64,000 nt of DNA from Incurvaria masculella (Eukaryota; Arthropoda; Insecta; Lepidoptera; Incurvariidae), in the NCBI GenBank assembly GCA_946894095.1, contig OX335651.1, positions 332,501 through 396,500 on the forward strand. Direction: 5' to 3'. Of this stretch, positions 44,754 through 55,200 are shown one piece after another. The notes under the pieces were generated by a model. The model saw only the letters and a list, made by a program, of their open reading frames with translations. It had not been told where the DNA came from and did not search any database. The stretch's first letter is position 1. Each line of letters opens with the position of its first letter. The translations under genes were made by a program, and so were the position numbers.

Positions 44754-47624
44754 TTAGCTAAATGACTTCTTACAATCGTCATTTTCCTGTATTTTTCCAT
44801 CATTTAACTCTATAGCCTCCATCTCAGTTCCTTTTACTTGGTCATCAAGTTCCTTTCGATGGTATGCCTCGGGGCCCACAAGAGACAACATAACCGGCAG
44901 AAAAACCAAGCCATGAAACAAGCCAAAAATTATAACTAGAAGAAAAATCTTGAAAAATGAACTGAATGTATACGCTTTAGATGTGCTCAGGACACTCAGG
45001 GATAACAGTGTCGAGCCACCCCCGTACAGTACGGCCATACCTATAGAAGTAACAGTCGTGAGAGAGCGAGCCGAGCGGCTTCCTTCCGACAAGCTCAAGA
45101 AAGTGTGCCCGACGTGCGCCGCATAGTCCACGCACAAACCAATTGCAAGCTCCAGGCCAATGCAGCTCACAATATCCACTGTCATGCCCCAACGCTGCAT
45201 CCACCCGCACACGTTGATCAACGTTAACAGAACACACAAAAAGATCCAAAAACACATCTGCAGATTGGTAATCAAGACGACAGTGCAAGCCATCACACAG
45301 AGCAGTGCCAGTTCAACGTTTCTTTCAACTTCAACACCGATAATCTCGTCCGTTACCCAATTAGCAAAGATCTTGGACCACACGCTGCGGTACCCGTCTC
45401 CCGTGGTTATGTCTGTTGACTCCACTATGTGTTTCAATTTGTTCATTGCTGGCAAATATTCACTGGGTCCTTGGAACCGAGCGAATCTGAACTCAAAACT
45501 AGAAGCACTTATGTTCGGAGCCGGGTCGCCGCACACCAATTGTTCCGAAAATTTTATATTTTGTCGGAACCGACCGCCGGAAGGACTGAAAAGAAACATA
45601 GAAAGATATCTGTTAAAATCTTCAATTGATGGCTCAGAGTACGTGAAGTTTTGTACAAAATTAAAGGACACATAGTCATGTAGCCCCTCTACCCAAGTTG
45701 AAAAATCTGTAACATAAGTTTCAGCTCTCAAAGTTTTGGCCATTTTATATAATTTTGGCAACTCTTCGTTGTAGTTCATTTCGCCTAAAAAAATTAAACC
45801 TAAGTGACCTTCATGGGGGTAGTAAAGTTTATGTTGGTCGAGATATTGTTTCATATATGTGTCGGCTGGAATAAACCAGTCGGGTTCAAATCTCTGTTCT
45901 AAGTGTAAAACTGCTTGAATGCTAAAAGCTGTCATAATGACAGTGAAGGCAATCACTATAACTTTGACAGGCACTGTAAAGATAAAACTTTTGTAAACAG
46001 CTGCAAACCCTCTTTGGAACATAGACCTTTCACTTTTTAACTTGATCTCAGTAGAATGAGTATAACAAAAAAATACACCATTCCTTTTTGCATTAATTCT
46101 CATAATATCCAATGTGAATACCGCAACATAAAATGTAACTGTAAAACAAAATATAAAGAATACACCCATCGTAGCGTAAAAGCAAAACGATTTCAAAGAG
46201 GGCAGAATGGTGATGGAACCGATGAGAAATGCTACGATGTCAGTAAACGATGTTATAACAATTGATACTCCGGCGTGCTTAAGCATCAGTCCGACTTGGA
46301 CCGATAGACTCTTTTGTCTCTCCTCATCAGTCAGCTGCTCCCAGCAAGCTTTCATCACAAACATATCGTCTATCCCGAGGCCCATCAACAAGAATGGCAA
46401 CGACGCATGGACCGGTCCATACGGTATCCCCAGCAGGGAGCACCAGCTGCAAGCTACCACGTATGCCATTCCAACGCTGAGAAGACCCACGCTACCTAAG
46501 GTCAACCGTATTTCCAGACAGTTAAACCCTGACATAACAACCTGAATATAGACAAACATAAGAGCAATCCCAATGAACAGTTTATCCATCTCCTGGAACA
46601 TGGTAGCACCACTTATATCTCCATAACTTCTACCCGCCTGGTAGTACAAGCTGAATCCGGTACTGTTCCTCGCCAGGGACTCCATCAGCTCTAGGAACTT
46701 CAACTCCCAACTGAGCGTTGTGGTGGAAACCCAGCTCTCTGTGCCCACGAGGTTGCCGACCTCATCGATGTCCACAATCGAGTAGTCGACGCGAGTTAGC
46801 CAGGTCGTCAGCACAGACTTGGCCGAAGTTATCTTACCAGAGGAATCACTCGTTACCTGACCAAGGAAACTAGTAAAATTCATGGGGTGGCCGGTGGTCG
46901 GACTTATTGAAGTTGTGTTTAATGCAACCAAAATATCATCTTTTGTCAAATTGTAAATAACTTTTTTATCGAACTTCCAAACATCCAAAATGTTCCGTTG
47001 ATAGCAGTCCATAGGAAAACTTTTCAAAATGCTGCAATAGAAGTCGGAGTCAAGTAAGACACTTGGGTCGAGTTCTTTCTGCTCTTTATCATCATTCGTT
47101 CCCAACAAATCATCATTTAAGATATTCTGTACTGTCTGATTACCCATTTTGCTGGAACGAACTGTTCGAGATCGTCCACTAAAACTAATCACAGGCACTT
47201 CAAAACACAAATCTGCTAACGAGTATGACTCATGGTTTTGGTATATGCTTATGGCTTCAACTTTTTCATTTATTTCACTCAACTTCATTATTATTTCAGG
47301 CTGTAGGACATCGTCCGCAGTTATTAAAACAGTTTGAAGTCTATAGCCAGTGCCAAATTTTGCAATAAACCACTCGGTGTCCCTGAAGAAGTCAGATTCC
47401 GGCGGGATCCACAGCTTCATGGGGTCTTTCTCGTGGTGAAAGCGAAGGAGTCCGAATGCGCTGACCCCTATGAAGGCCCAAGTGAGGCAGATGGTCCACC
47501 AGGGACGGCGAGCAACCCACACTCCCAGCACGAAGAACGCATTCTCGACGCCGAGCACCATACGCGACGAGGCGCGCTCCCACAGCCCCTGAGGGCCGCC
47601 GCAGGTCCTGGAGCAACTCATCAT
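44754..47624 (-). CDS. Patched/NPC1-related protein (PTCHD3-like), intronless
   Basis: One uninterrupted 956-codon frame encodes a 12-transmembrane RND-type protein of the Patched-domain/NPC1 group, which moves or senses sterols and other lipids at membranes. TM1 is about residues 42-61, and a large outer loop spans 62-348. The sterol-sensing domain, about 349-505, carries the GxxxDD-type GLGIDD at 415-420. TM7 is about 550-572, a second large loop runs to about 768, and TM8-12 lie at about 770-915 with the second conserved acidic site GLCVD (829-833). The cytoplasmic tail is short and acidic. The loops carry several N-glycosylation sequons. Start at 47624 (MM); M22 is an alternative. Length fits PTCHD3-type proteins and is shorter than Patched or NPC1. 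No intron, unlike the other genes here. A specific ortholog is not claimed. Confidence 0.92.
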   Translation of the reverse strand: MMSCSRTCGGPQGLWERASSRMVLGVENAFFVLGVWVARRPWWTICLTWAFIGVSAFGLLRFHHEKDPMKLWIPPESDFFRDTEWFIAKFGTGYRLQTVLITADDVLQPEIIMKLSEINEKVEAISIYQNHESYSLADLCFEVPVISFSGRSRTVRSSKMGNQTVQNILNDDLLGTNDDKEQKELDPSVLLDSDFYCSILKSFPMDCYQRNILDVWKFDKKVIYNLTKDDILVALNTTSISPTTGHPMNFTSFLGQVTSDSSGKITSAKSVLTTWLTRVDYSIVDIDEVGNLVGTESWVSTTTLSWELKFLELMESLARNSTGFSLYYQAGRSYGDISGATMFQEMDKLFIGIALMFVYIQVVMSGFNCLEIRLTLGSVGLLSVGMAYVVACSWCSLLGIPYGPVHASLPFLLMGLGIDDMFVMKACWEQLTDEERQKSLSVQVGLMLKHAGVSIVITSFTDIVAFLIGSITILPSLKSFCFYATMGVFFIFCFTVTFYVAVFTLDIMRINAKRNGVFFCYTHSTEIKLKSERSMFQRGFAAVYKSFIFTVPVKVIVIAFTVIMTAFSIQAVLHLEQRFEPDWFIPADTYMKQYLDQHKLYYPHEGHLGLIFLGEMNYNEELPKLYKMAKTLRAETYVTDFSTWVEGLHDYVSFNFVQNFTYSEPSIEDFNRYLSMFLFSPSGGRFRQNIKFSEQLVCGDPAPNISASSFEFRFARFQGPSEYLPAMNKLKHIVESTDITTGDGYRSVWSKIFANWVTDEIIGVEVERNVELALLCVMACTVVLITNLQMCFWIFLCVLLTLINVCGWMQRWGMTVDIVSCIGLELAIGLCVDYAAHVGHTFLSLSEGSRSARSLTTVTSIGMAVLYGGGSTLLSLSVLSTSKAYTFSSFFKIFLLVIIFGLFHGLVFLPVMLSLVGPEAYHRKELDDQVKGTEMEAIELNDGKIQENDDCKKSFS

Positions 47625-48139
47625 TGAAGTCAGCGATTACAAGCTTGATTCGAGAGGGTTGTTGATCTGAGTGTATTACATACTTAGTCTAATTCGAACA
47701 CCAATGCTCCATCATTTGCTTCGTGGTACGCAAGGTGTTGGAGACTGAACCCGATAGTACAGCTTTTGGGTCGATTTCACCCGAATGTATGAAACGTGTA
47801 CTAACTGTCAGTCCTACAAAGAAAGATTTACATAGCCGCCATTGCTGTCAGCAACCGTTTCCTACAACGTTTTATACTAAGGAAGTTGCGCCATTTATTT
47901 CATTCAGATTTTTTTTACTCTTTGGTTTATACCCACGTTTTACCAAAGAAAATTATATAACAGCGGGTCTGGTGTTTTTTTTTTATTTCACACCGGTGAG
48001 TCACAATACATCCGTACTCACGATATGACAGCCACGATTAGCATCGGACTGACCACACAAAAACAGGTTAAAGTCCGACCTTAATACGAGTGCTCAAGTT
48101 AGTCCGCCCACTCTGAATACTTCTGCATATATTTTGTGG

Positions 48140-48480
48140 TATACAAGTTCCATGATGTTCGACGTTCGTGCAGGGAAGCAAGGTTAGTGAGGTGTGGATG
48201 TGGTGAAGCATCGGCGCGCTCGAGCATGCAGCGTGCGAGCTTCACAATGAATTCTTCCACCGGTGGCATCTGCACGTCGTTAGTGATTGCGTCATGTCTA
48301 ACGGCCGGGCGCTACCCCACTGTAATGCGGAGGGTGACGTTTTGCTGTACCTGGATTCTCTTCCTCTGAGTGTCTGAGTTTAGCACATACCACGCTGGGG
48401 CTGCGTAGGTGAGTCGGGATTGGACGATTACGTTTTGTAGATCGTCAGCTTCGCTCTCAGGACTGCGCGTGCGGCCTTGG
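48140..48480 (-). mobile_element. LINE reverse-transcriptase C-terminal fragment
   Basis: With one frameshift and a stop the minus strand reads VLRAKLTIYKT, SRLTYAAPAWYV, QRKRIQVQQNVTLRITVG and FIVKLARCMLERADASPHP. This is the end of a Jockey-type reverse transcriptase. Inactive. Confidence 0.7.
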
Positions 48481-48689
48481 TTTGTCGGATGACATGATCC
48501 ACCATAGGCTTCATGCCGTAGTGACCGATCGATGGTGCAGCCGAGGCAGCGTACTGAAAATTGCCACTTTACGTCCTGATCTCGGAGCTGCAGGTGGTGT
48601 AAGTATGTGGGAACGCTCTTCGCCAGATCTGACGGGGAGATCTACAGGTTGTTCCGCAGCTGTGGATGAGCCGTATTGTAGATAGGATT

Positions 48690-48960
48690 TCGCCAGCCCT
48701 GCTGCTAGGCGACATCAATGCAAAACACACGGCGTACAACTCACAAATCTGCACCCCCTGCGGAAAAGCTCTCCATGCGGAGGAGCTTTGCTGGTCATCG
48801 TAGGCCACCCAAATTCTGACCACGTCACGTCATTCGCCCGAAGTGATCGACATCGTGTTGCATCAGGACCTTACCATGTCCTTTACACTTCGAGGTCCTG
48901 TACGACATGTACACTACTCATCTGATCTCACTCGGTCACCGCCTCGTGTGGGCATTAATC
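48690..48960 (+). mobile_element. LINE endonuclease-domain fragment
   Basis: Across frame breaks the + strand reads like GD.NAKHTAYNSQICTPCGKAL and DVIDIVLHQDLTMSF, the final part of the AP-endonuclease domain of Jockey/R1-type LINEs. It is opposite in strand to the neighbouring fragment at 48140-48480. Confidence 0.6.
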
Positions 48961-49255
48961 AGTTCATTGCCACAAAATGGCGTTTATTTTCATATTTTAG
49001 AAACATACATGATTACATTATGCTGTACACGCGAAACCTTTCGGTTTGTCTGCGTGTGACTATACGTGGGCTATTTAATGTTTACATTCCAAGCAATTTT
49101 TGTTCTTTTACATTGCACATTTATATTGCATAACATGAAAAAAAAAACAAAAAGAGATAAATATATTAAAGTAGGAATGATAAGGTTTACATAATTTAAC
49201 ACATATTTAGATGGGTATATAGAGGTAACATACAAAACAAATAAAAAATTTAAAC

Positions 49256-49560
49256 TTAACTTAAATTATCCAAAAGATAATCTTTGATACATTTTTTAAA
49301 TTTAGATTCGGGAAGGTCTTTCCGTACACGCAGTGGAATAGAGTTAAGTAATTTAGGTACAGTATATTCGAGCGTTCTTCTTCCATAGTAATTTGTGGTT
49401 TTGGGTATTACATATTGTTCCTCCTGCATCAATCTGGTGCAATGTGAGTGTTGAACCTGTATCTTGTGAGTTCTATCGTAATATTGTCTGGTGAAAATTT
49501 TATGCTGACACATGGCCTTAACCGGCAACACTTTGAAATAACGAAATAAGTTATTGTGGT
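49256..49560 (-). mobile_element. LINE C-terminal fragment, intact frame
   Basis: The minus strand encodes about 91 residues with KIFTRQYYDR, YGRRTLEYTVPKLLNSIP and KFKKCIKDYLLDNLS before the stop. This matches the extreme C-terminus of common insect CR1/L2-like LINE polyproteins. It is a different lineage from the one at 7.0 and 60.7 kb. Confidence 0.65.
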
Positions 49561-49599
49561 TTCCGCTAGCTTTCCCTCTTTCTGCCGGAGGTGCGATCT

Positions 49600-49810
49600 A
49601 ACATCGATATAATCGAACTAACATTTCCGAGTCCGAGGTTGATTTGACAGCTAGCGCCGTAAATACATTGACGTTGCCGTTTACGCAGACTCTGCGTTTT
49701 CATACAAATTTTGTAGTCCGAGTTTGATTTTGATAGGGAGAAAAAGGAAAACCACAGAATAAGTAGTAAAACTTGTATGTAAAGTTGATTGAGAGTGAAA
49801 GTTTGGGTGA
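49600..49810 (-). mobile_element. Partial relative of the 35365-35701 MITE
   Basis: It shares reversed internal phrases: GTTTGATTTTGA/TCAAAGTCAAAC-like, CCGTAAATACATTGACGTTG, CCGTTTACGCAGACTCTGCG, and TTTTCATACAAATT with CACAGAAT. Terminal repeats are not visible. Confidence 0.5.
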
Positions 49811-50572
49811 GAAGCCTCATTCAGGGGTCTGAGCATTTGTATATTAGAAAAACGATGGCCTTTCAGCTCGTTACTTACTTCAGTTAGAAAATTGTAGGCC
49901 TGGGGCAGGCATATTGTGGTTAGCTAGGCCTGCATACACATATCGCCTGCTCAAATTCGGCAATGTATGTGTCTGTGAGCAGCAATATCAATTCGGGAAA
50001 TACTGTTTACATGGTAGTATAAATAATACAACACATTTACACAATACATTTTTCCGTTACCGGTTGTCGGCAAACCTTACAATAAGGTGTGACGACCAGC
50101 GGCGGTGGGGTGCGGCGGCGGCGCCAGGAATAAATCAAATCGAAGTGAACGAGCCGAGAGCCCAGGGCTATAAGGAAATTTAAAATGTTGTTTGGTTTTT
50201 GAATGATTTGAATTATGGCCACTGTCCGTTTTTAAAGAAAAATTGGACTCTGCCAAATACTATGGAGATTAATGTAGGAATGGTTACCTATAGAAATAAA
50301 ATATTTAAGTTGAGTTTTCCGTTGTGGTTAGGAAGTAGATTTTAGGACAATGGAATTGCTGTCGGCTCATGGTATAACTAAGGCGGTTGGAGGTGGGAAA
50401 GCCGTGGAGTAAGGAAATGAGCACACCCCTGAGACTTCAACGTGGCAATAAATACGTATAACGTGTAACGTTAATAGAAAAAGTCACTTTGCTTCAACAG
50501 AACGTTAACGAAAAGAAGAAAGTATTTTACAATTTGCTTCCATTGCCTATACATATAATGTGGCCTACGATC

Positions 50573-51819
50573 TGCGGCCTTATTGCCGAACAGCGTTACC
50601 GCTAGCAACCACCGAAATTTGACACCTAACGATCGAATGCGATCGCCGATGCTCGGTTTGCGAGAGTATTATTAACGCTACTTTTCCAACCGCACTGACG
50701 CTAAAAATAGATCGTCACCCATACATTTGACAGTTGGTTGCGATCGCGTAACTTTTAACGTTTGCTTTTGACAGATAATTTTAACATCTTTGCTGCTATT
50801 ACAACAGTTGTGTCGAACCCTATTGCTAGGTAAGTAACATTCAAGGTTTTTATGATTTTTTAGTGTTTTATAGGGTTTTGTGATTGAAAGAGTGGTTTAA
50901 TGTGTTAAACGATAAACTAGTGACATCTTCGCCACCAATTTGCTTAATGGAAATTGTGAATATTAAATAAATATTGTTCCGAGTAGAAGTATATTTACAA
51001 TCGAAAAATGCACAATACTTAATCAATCATTATGATTGCAGTGCTATTTGAGTCTAGTTGGCGTGCAATAAACACAAGCGTGTTTTTGTTTTATGAATAT
51101 TGTGTAAAGACATCAATTTTGACTCTCTCCGCCACTCGATCGCACTCCACTCGCCGGGACTCCATCTCAAAATTCAGTTTGAGTTGCAGGCACACCAAAC
51201 ACTCACTAATTCAATGCTTTACGTTTTTCGGTACATAAAGCATTAGAAATAATTCATTAAATTCCGATGTTTGGCGCCAATTTTGGCGTATCGTTTTTAA
51301 AACAACCACATTTTTATTCGAAAAGGTGGTATAGTAGACAAATAAATTACATAAGGAAAATCTTCACGTTATAAAACTGATAATAACTTTTATTAGTGCC
51401 TAGTCAAACATTTAATTAATCAAACATTTCGTAATCGTCTCTAAATTGTGAAGCGTAATATAACAATCATTGTAATAACTAAATTCTGGCTAAGTAAATA
51501 AGGACGATTAAATATTGTTCGCCAAAAATATGTTAACCCATAAAATGAACTTCACTTTGAAGTATTCTCGTTCCATCTCTCCACATCCTGTCATAATAGA
51601 GCGTGACACAACTCTTATAATGCAGAGACGTGTTTTGTTCGATTGAAATGTCAAACCAAAGGAAGGTCGACACGATAGATCGACGAAAACTTTTACGATA
51701 GCTCAACATCACTGCGGTTAAAAGTTAGGCAATCGCATTCTGTGTTTATCGGTAGCCGCAAATTGTTGTTTACGATGAACTGTTAGCAGCGATAGTCGTT
51801 GTTACACAATCGGCCCGCA
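50573..51819. mobile_element. Putative DNA element with imperfect long inverted ends
   Basis: The left end TGCGGCCTTATTGCCGAACA and the reverse complement of the right end (TGCGGGCCGATTGTGTAACA) are related. Further inside, both arms share GAATGCGATYGCC and GCGATYGCSTAACTTTTAAC. No clear target duplication or transposase is seen. It ends about 480 bp upstream of the thioredoxin-like start codon. Confidence 0.5.
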
Positions 51820-52298
51820 GGACATTTACTTTTTTATCAGATCTCAATATGCTCAACCTTAGCGGTACTGCCACTTGCCTAATCTGACTGACTTATACTT
51901 GTATCACCTATTCTTTAATGGAGTGCTTTCACACTAATTCATTGAATATATTAATAGAAATGCTACTTGAATCCTTTGAAAATACGTGTAATGATGAATA
52001 AATGTCCCCTCGATCTGAAGAAAATATAAAAAACTGATCAAGTATTAACAATTTTAACACATGGCTGCGAAACTCTTGCCTTTTCATGTAGAAATAGATA
52101 AACATGACATGAATGACGTTTAGTTTAGTTGTCTGTGACACTTTGACACATTTCGCCGCGCTGTAAGTTCGCCTGCATCTTTGCATTTTTTCGAAATTCC
52201 AATTGCTTGTTAAAAAATATACTCTGCTGTTAGAAATTCTAAACTTACAATACAGTGATCGAAGAAGCATTTGTAAAGTAAAAGTTAAGTGTAGCGCT

Positions 52299-55200
52299 AT
52301 GAAACTGCTAGTGCTCGTTGTTCTACTGGCAGCCTCCGCAGCTACAGAGGAGCTTCGCACAGTCGGAGACGACGAACTGTTGCAGCTCATAAAGTCCCAG
52401 GAACGGCTTATAGTTCTGTTCAGTGAGTGATCACCACAGTATATACTTCTAAACTTTTCTAAAAGATTCAATTAAACGTTGTGTACGAGCAGGAATGGTT
52501 CCATTCTATCCTGTTCTTCCCGTTACAGAACCGCACATTTTGTCAAGGAAATATTGCGCCCCAAAATATGCCCTTTCCAAACCAAACATTTTAATAAAAA
52601 AACATACTGGCTGCTTTCAAATTAGGTGGTACATAAATAGGTAACTGGATTTGATCAATGTTTACCATAATAGGTCACAATGGCAATGGTGAGTTTTTCT
52701 CTATCTTTGAAGAAGAATAGAATAGAATATCTCTATCTATTTAGGAGAAAAAAAGGAACCTTAAAAAGTTTATTTTTCCTTTGTTTGTGTAGTTTTGTGT
52801 ACGGAATAAAAAAAATGGGTTATTCGGAAGGGATATATTCCTTGCGCAGTAATCAAAACTGTGACCCCTGCCTACTAACTTTTTAACTATGCGGTGGAAA
52901 ATAAAAAACTTACAAAACATTTTCTACATAAATAGGTTTGAATAAGATGTTGTGTGGTTCTTGCGAACCCTTCACTGTGCGTGCTCCGACACGCACTTGG
53001 CAGCTTTTTTCTTTTCTGTTCCAATCATTATAATGTCGTTTGTGATTTTTGTCGAAAATCTTCAGCAACATTATTGAACATTTCAATAATTTTCATTTTG
53101 CGAAAATGTTTGACATCAGTAACATGTGACAGCTGACCATAGACATTATTATTATTATTATGACAATTTTCCAGTGGTTTTCAACATATTCGTGCTGTGT
53201 TAATCTATAATAGTTTAACTGTTACCCGTTATGCTGCTTTTGTATTAAATATTTTACAATAAATTCTGTTTGCTGTATGTCCCCTCCATACAAATATAGT
53301 TGACTCATCATTTAGCCCAGGCATTCCCAAAGTTGCGGCGACCCGGAGGGCTATTTATCGGATTACTGTTTTTGCTGATTACTCAAATTGGTTGTGCCTG
53401 CGTGTAATAATTTAATTCAAAACCGTGTCAAATTGCAGCTAAAAGATAGTCTTCATCTTCATGTGGATTAACCTAAGATACATTTTTCAAAAATAAAAAC
53501 AAGGAAAATGCAGACATGGATAATAATTGACTGATGTTAGGAAAAAATATCTCTGAATTGGACAGTGCTTTTTAAATAATTTCCTAACTATGTGTGTATG
53601 GGAAGCGAAGTTTTCATTTACGTTGGCCGAGCTTAAGTAACAACATATTAAAGAGGAAATGTATTGAAATTCTAGCAAAGCCAAACTGTGAGGCGTGCAG
53701 CGTGCTGGCACGGGAGGTGTCGGGGCTGACCGCGGACCTGGAGAAGCAGCTGGGGGCACCCGTCGTGGCGGCAGTCAACAGCCCCCTGGTCCGGCTCTAC
53801 AGCCCCACCAAGGAGCCCGCACTCCTCTTCTTCAGGCACGGGGTTCCCTTGCTTTATAATGGTTTGTTTTTTTTTTGTATTGCAGTTTATTAACCGCCAA
53901 CTAGATCCCTGCACTCAAACTTGAGCGGCTCGTGGCTCAGTGACGCGGGACTTGTTTCCCATGCAGGAGGTCATGGGTGTGAACCCAACCCCATTCATGG
54001 ACAACTTTCTTTCTCATTTTATTTAGATAAAAGTGTCCATCCAATCCATTTAATACTGCATACTAGGTGGTAGGATTAAGCCCGCCCAGTCTGATACCAT
54101 TGCATTGGATGAAAAGCTTATCAAAGTAAAATTGTGCTTTTTTTTCCATCCAGTTCTATGTATCCGTGCTCGTAAAGAGAAGTTCCTGGTATGGCGCCAT
54201 ATTCCTTTGGGAATGCGGTTTGTTGAACTAATATCATGACAGTAGGATTGGTGTTAGCCATCCATGTTCAGGGTTGTAAAAATACCAGTTAAAATCAAAT
54301 CTCTTTTTTACGTGAAGCGTGACATATGGTGTGCTCACTAGACTCTTACATAAAAGGCATAGGCTTTCAATTTTTTTCAGGGGCTGCGAAACTTGACGTT
54401 TGACTTTTTGACATTACCTTTAAACGCAGGTCGGTTAAGTTTGAGAGAAAATAAATAGGGTGTGCGTTTACCAGGTAACCAAAATGAAAGATTAATGTAT
54501 TATATTCAATCAGTACGTTTTTTTTAATGGAACTGGACATGGTTGGCCAATATAACACTTACTGTCAAGATATGGGAAGGAACTGGGTGCCATGCCAGGA
54601 CATTGACTTTATTTTAGCATGGCTACATTAAACAGGACATCTTTTTGGCCGCTTCGACCATCATGTTCAACCCTACCACATAGTACTAGTTAATAGGAAA
54701 GGGACCTACGATTTACATAGGTTCCAAACTATGAAATGACCTCCATTCTCAATTAAAATTCACATAAGACCACAGTCGTTACCCTAGGCTACTTCTTAAT
54801 CTGGTCAAAATAATGTCTCACTCCGGACTGGGTGTGTGTTGTGCGCTCGCAGGCGAGGCGGACGAGAACGAGATCTACCCGTTCCTAGAGAAGAACCAGG
54901 AGCCGGTGGTGAAGGAGCTCAACGACCAGATCTTCGAACACATCACGCAGGCCGCCTCCGGCGCGACCACTGGCGACTGGCTGCTCATGTTGTGAGTCGC
55001 AATTCACTCAATACATTTTCGGATTATAAAGTACTGTCACCAACCCCTTGGGCTTTTGTTTTTGTTATGACAGTCTATCGGCCCATGTCACATTCAATTG
55101 AAAGCTTATTAAAAGCTTCTCCACTTCTGTAAACCACAATTTAACTTTTTCTTTAATTATTAAACCAAATGTTTATGACACGTTACGATTTTTAGGTGAC

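Noticed and set aside
45160..45675. 171-codon open frame on the + strand
   Set aside because: It lies wholly antisense to the conserved Patched-like gene and shows no domain of its own.
47334..47627. 97-codon open frame on the + strand
   Set aside because: Antisense shadow of the GC-rich start of the Patched-like gene.
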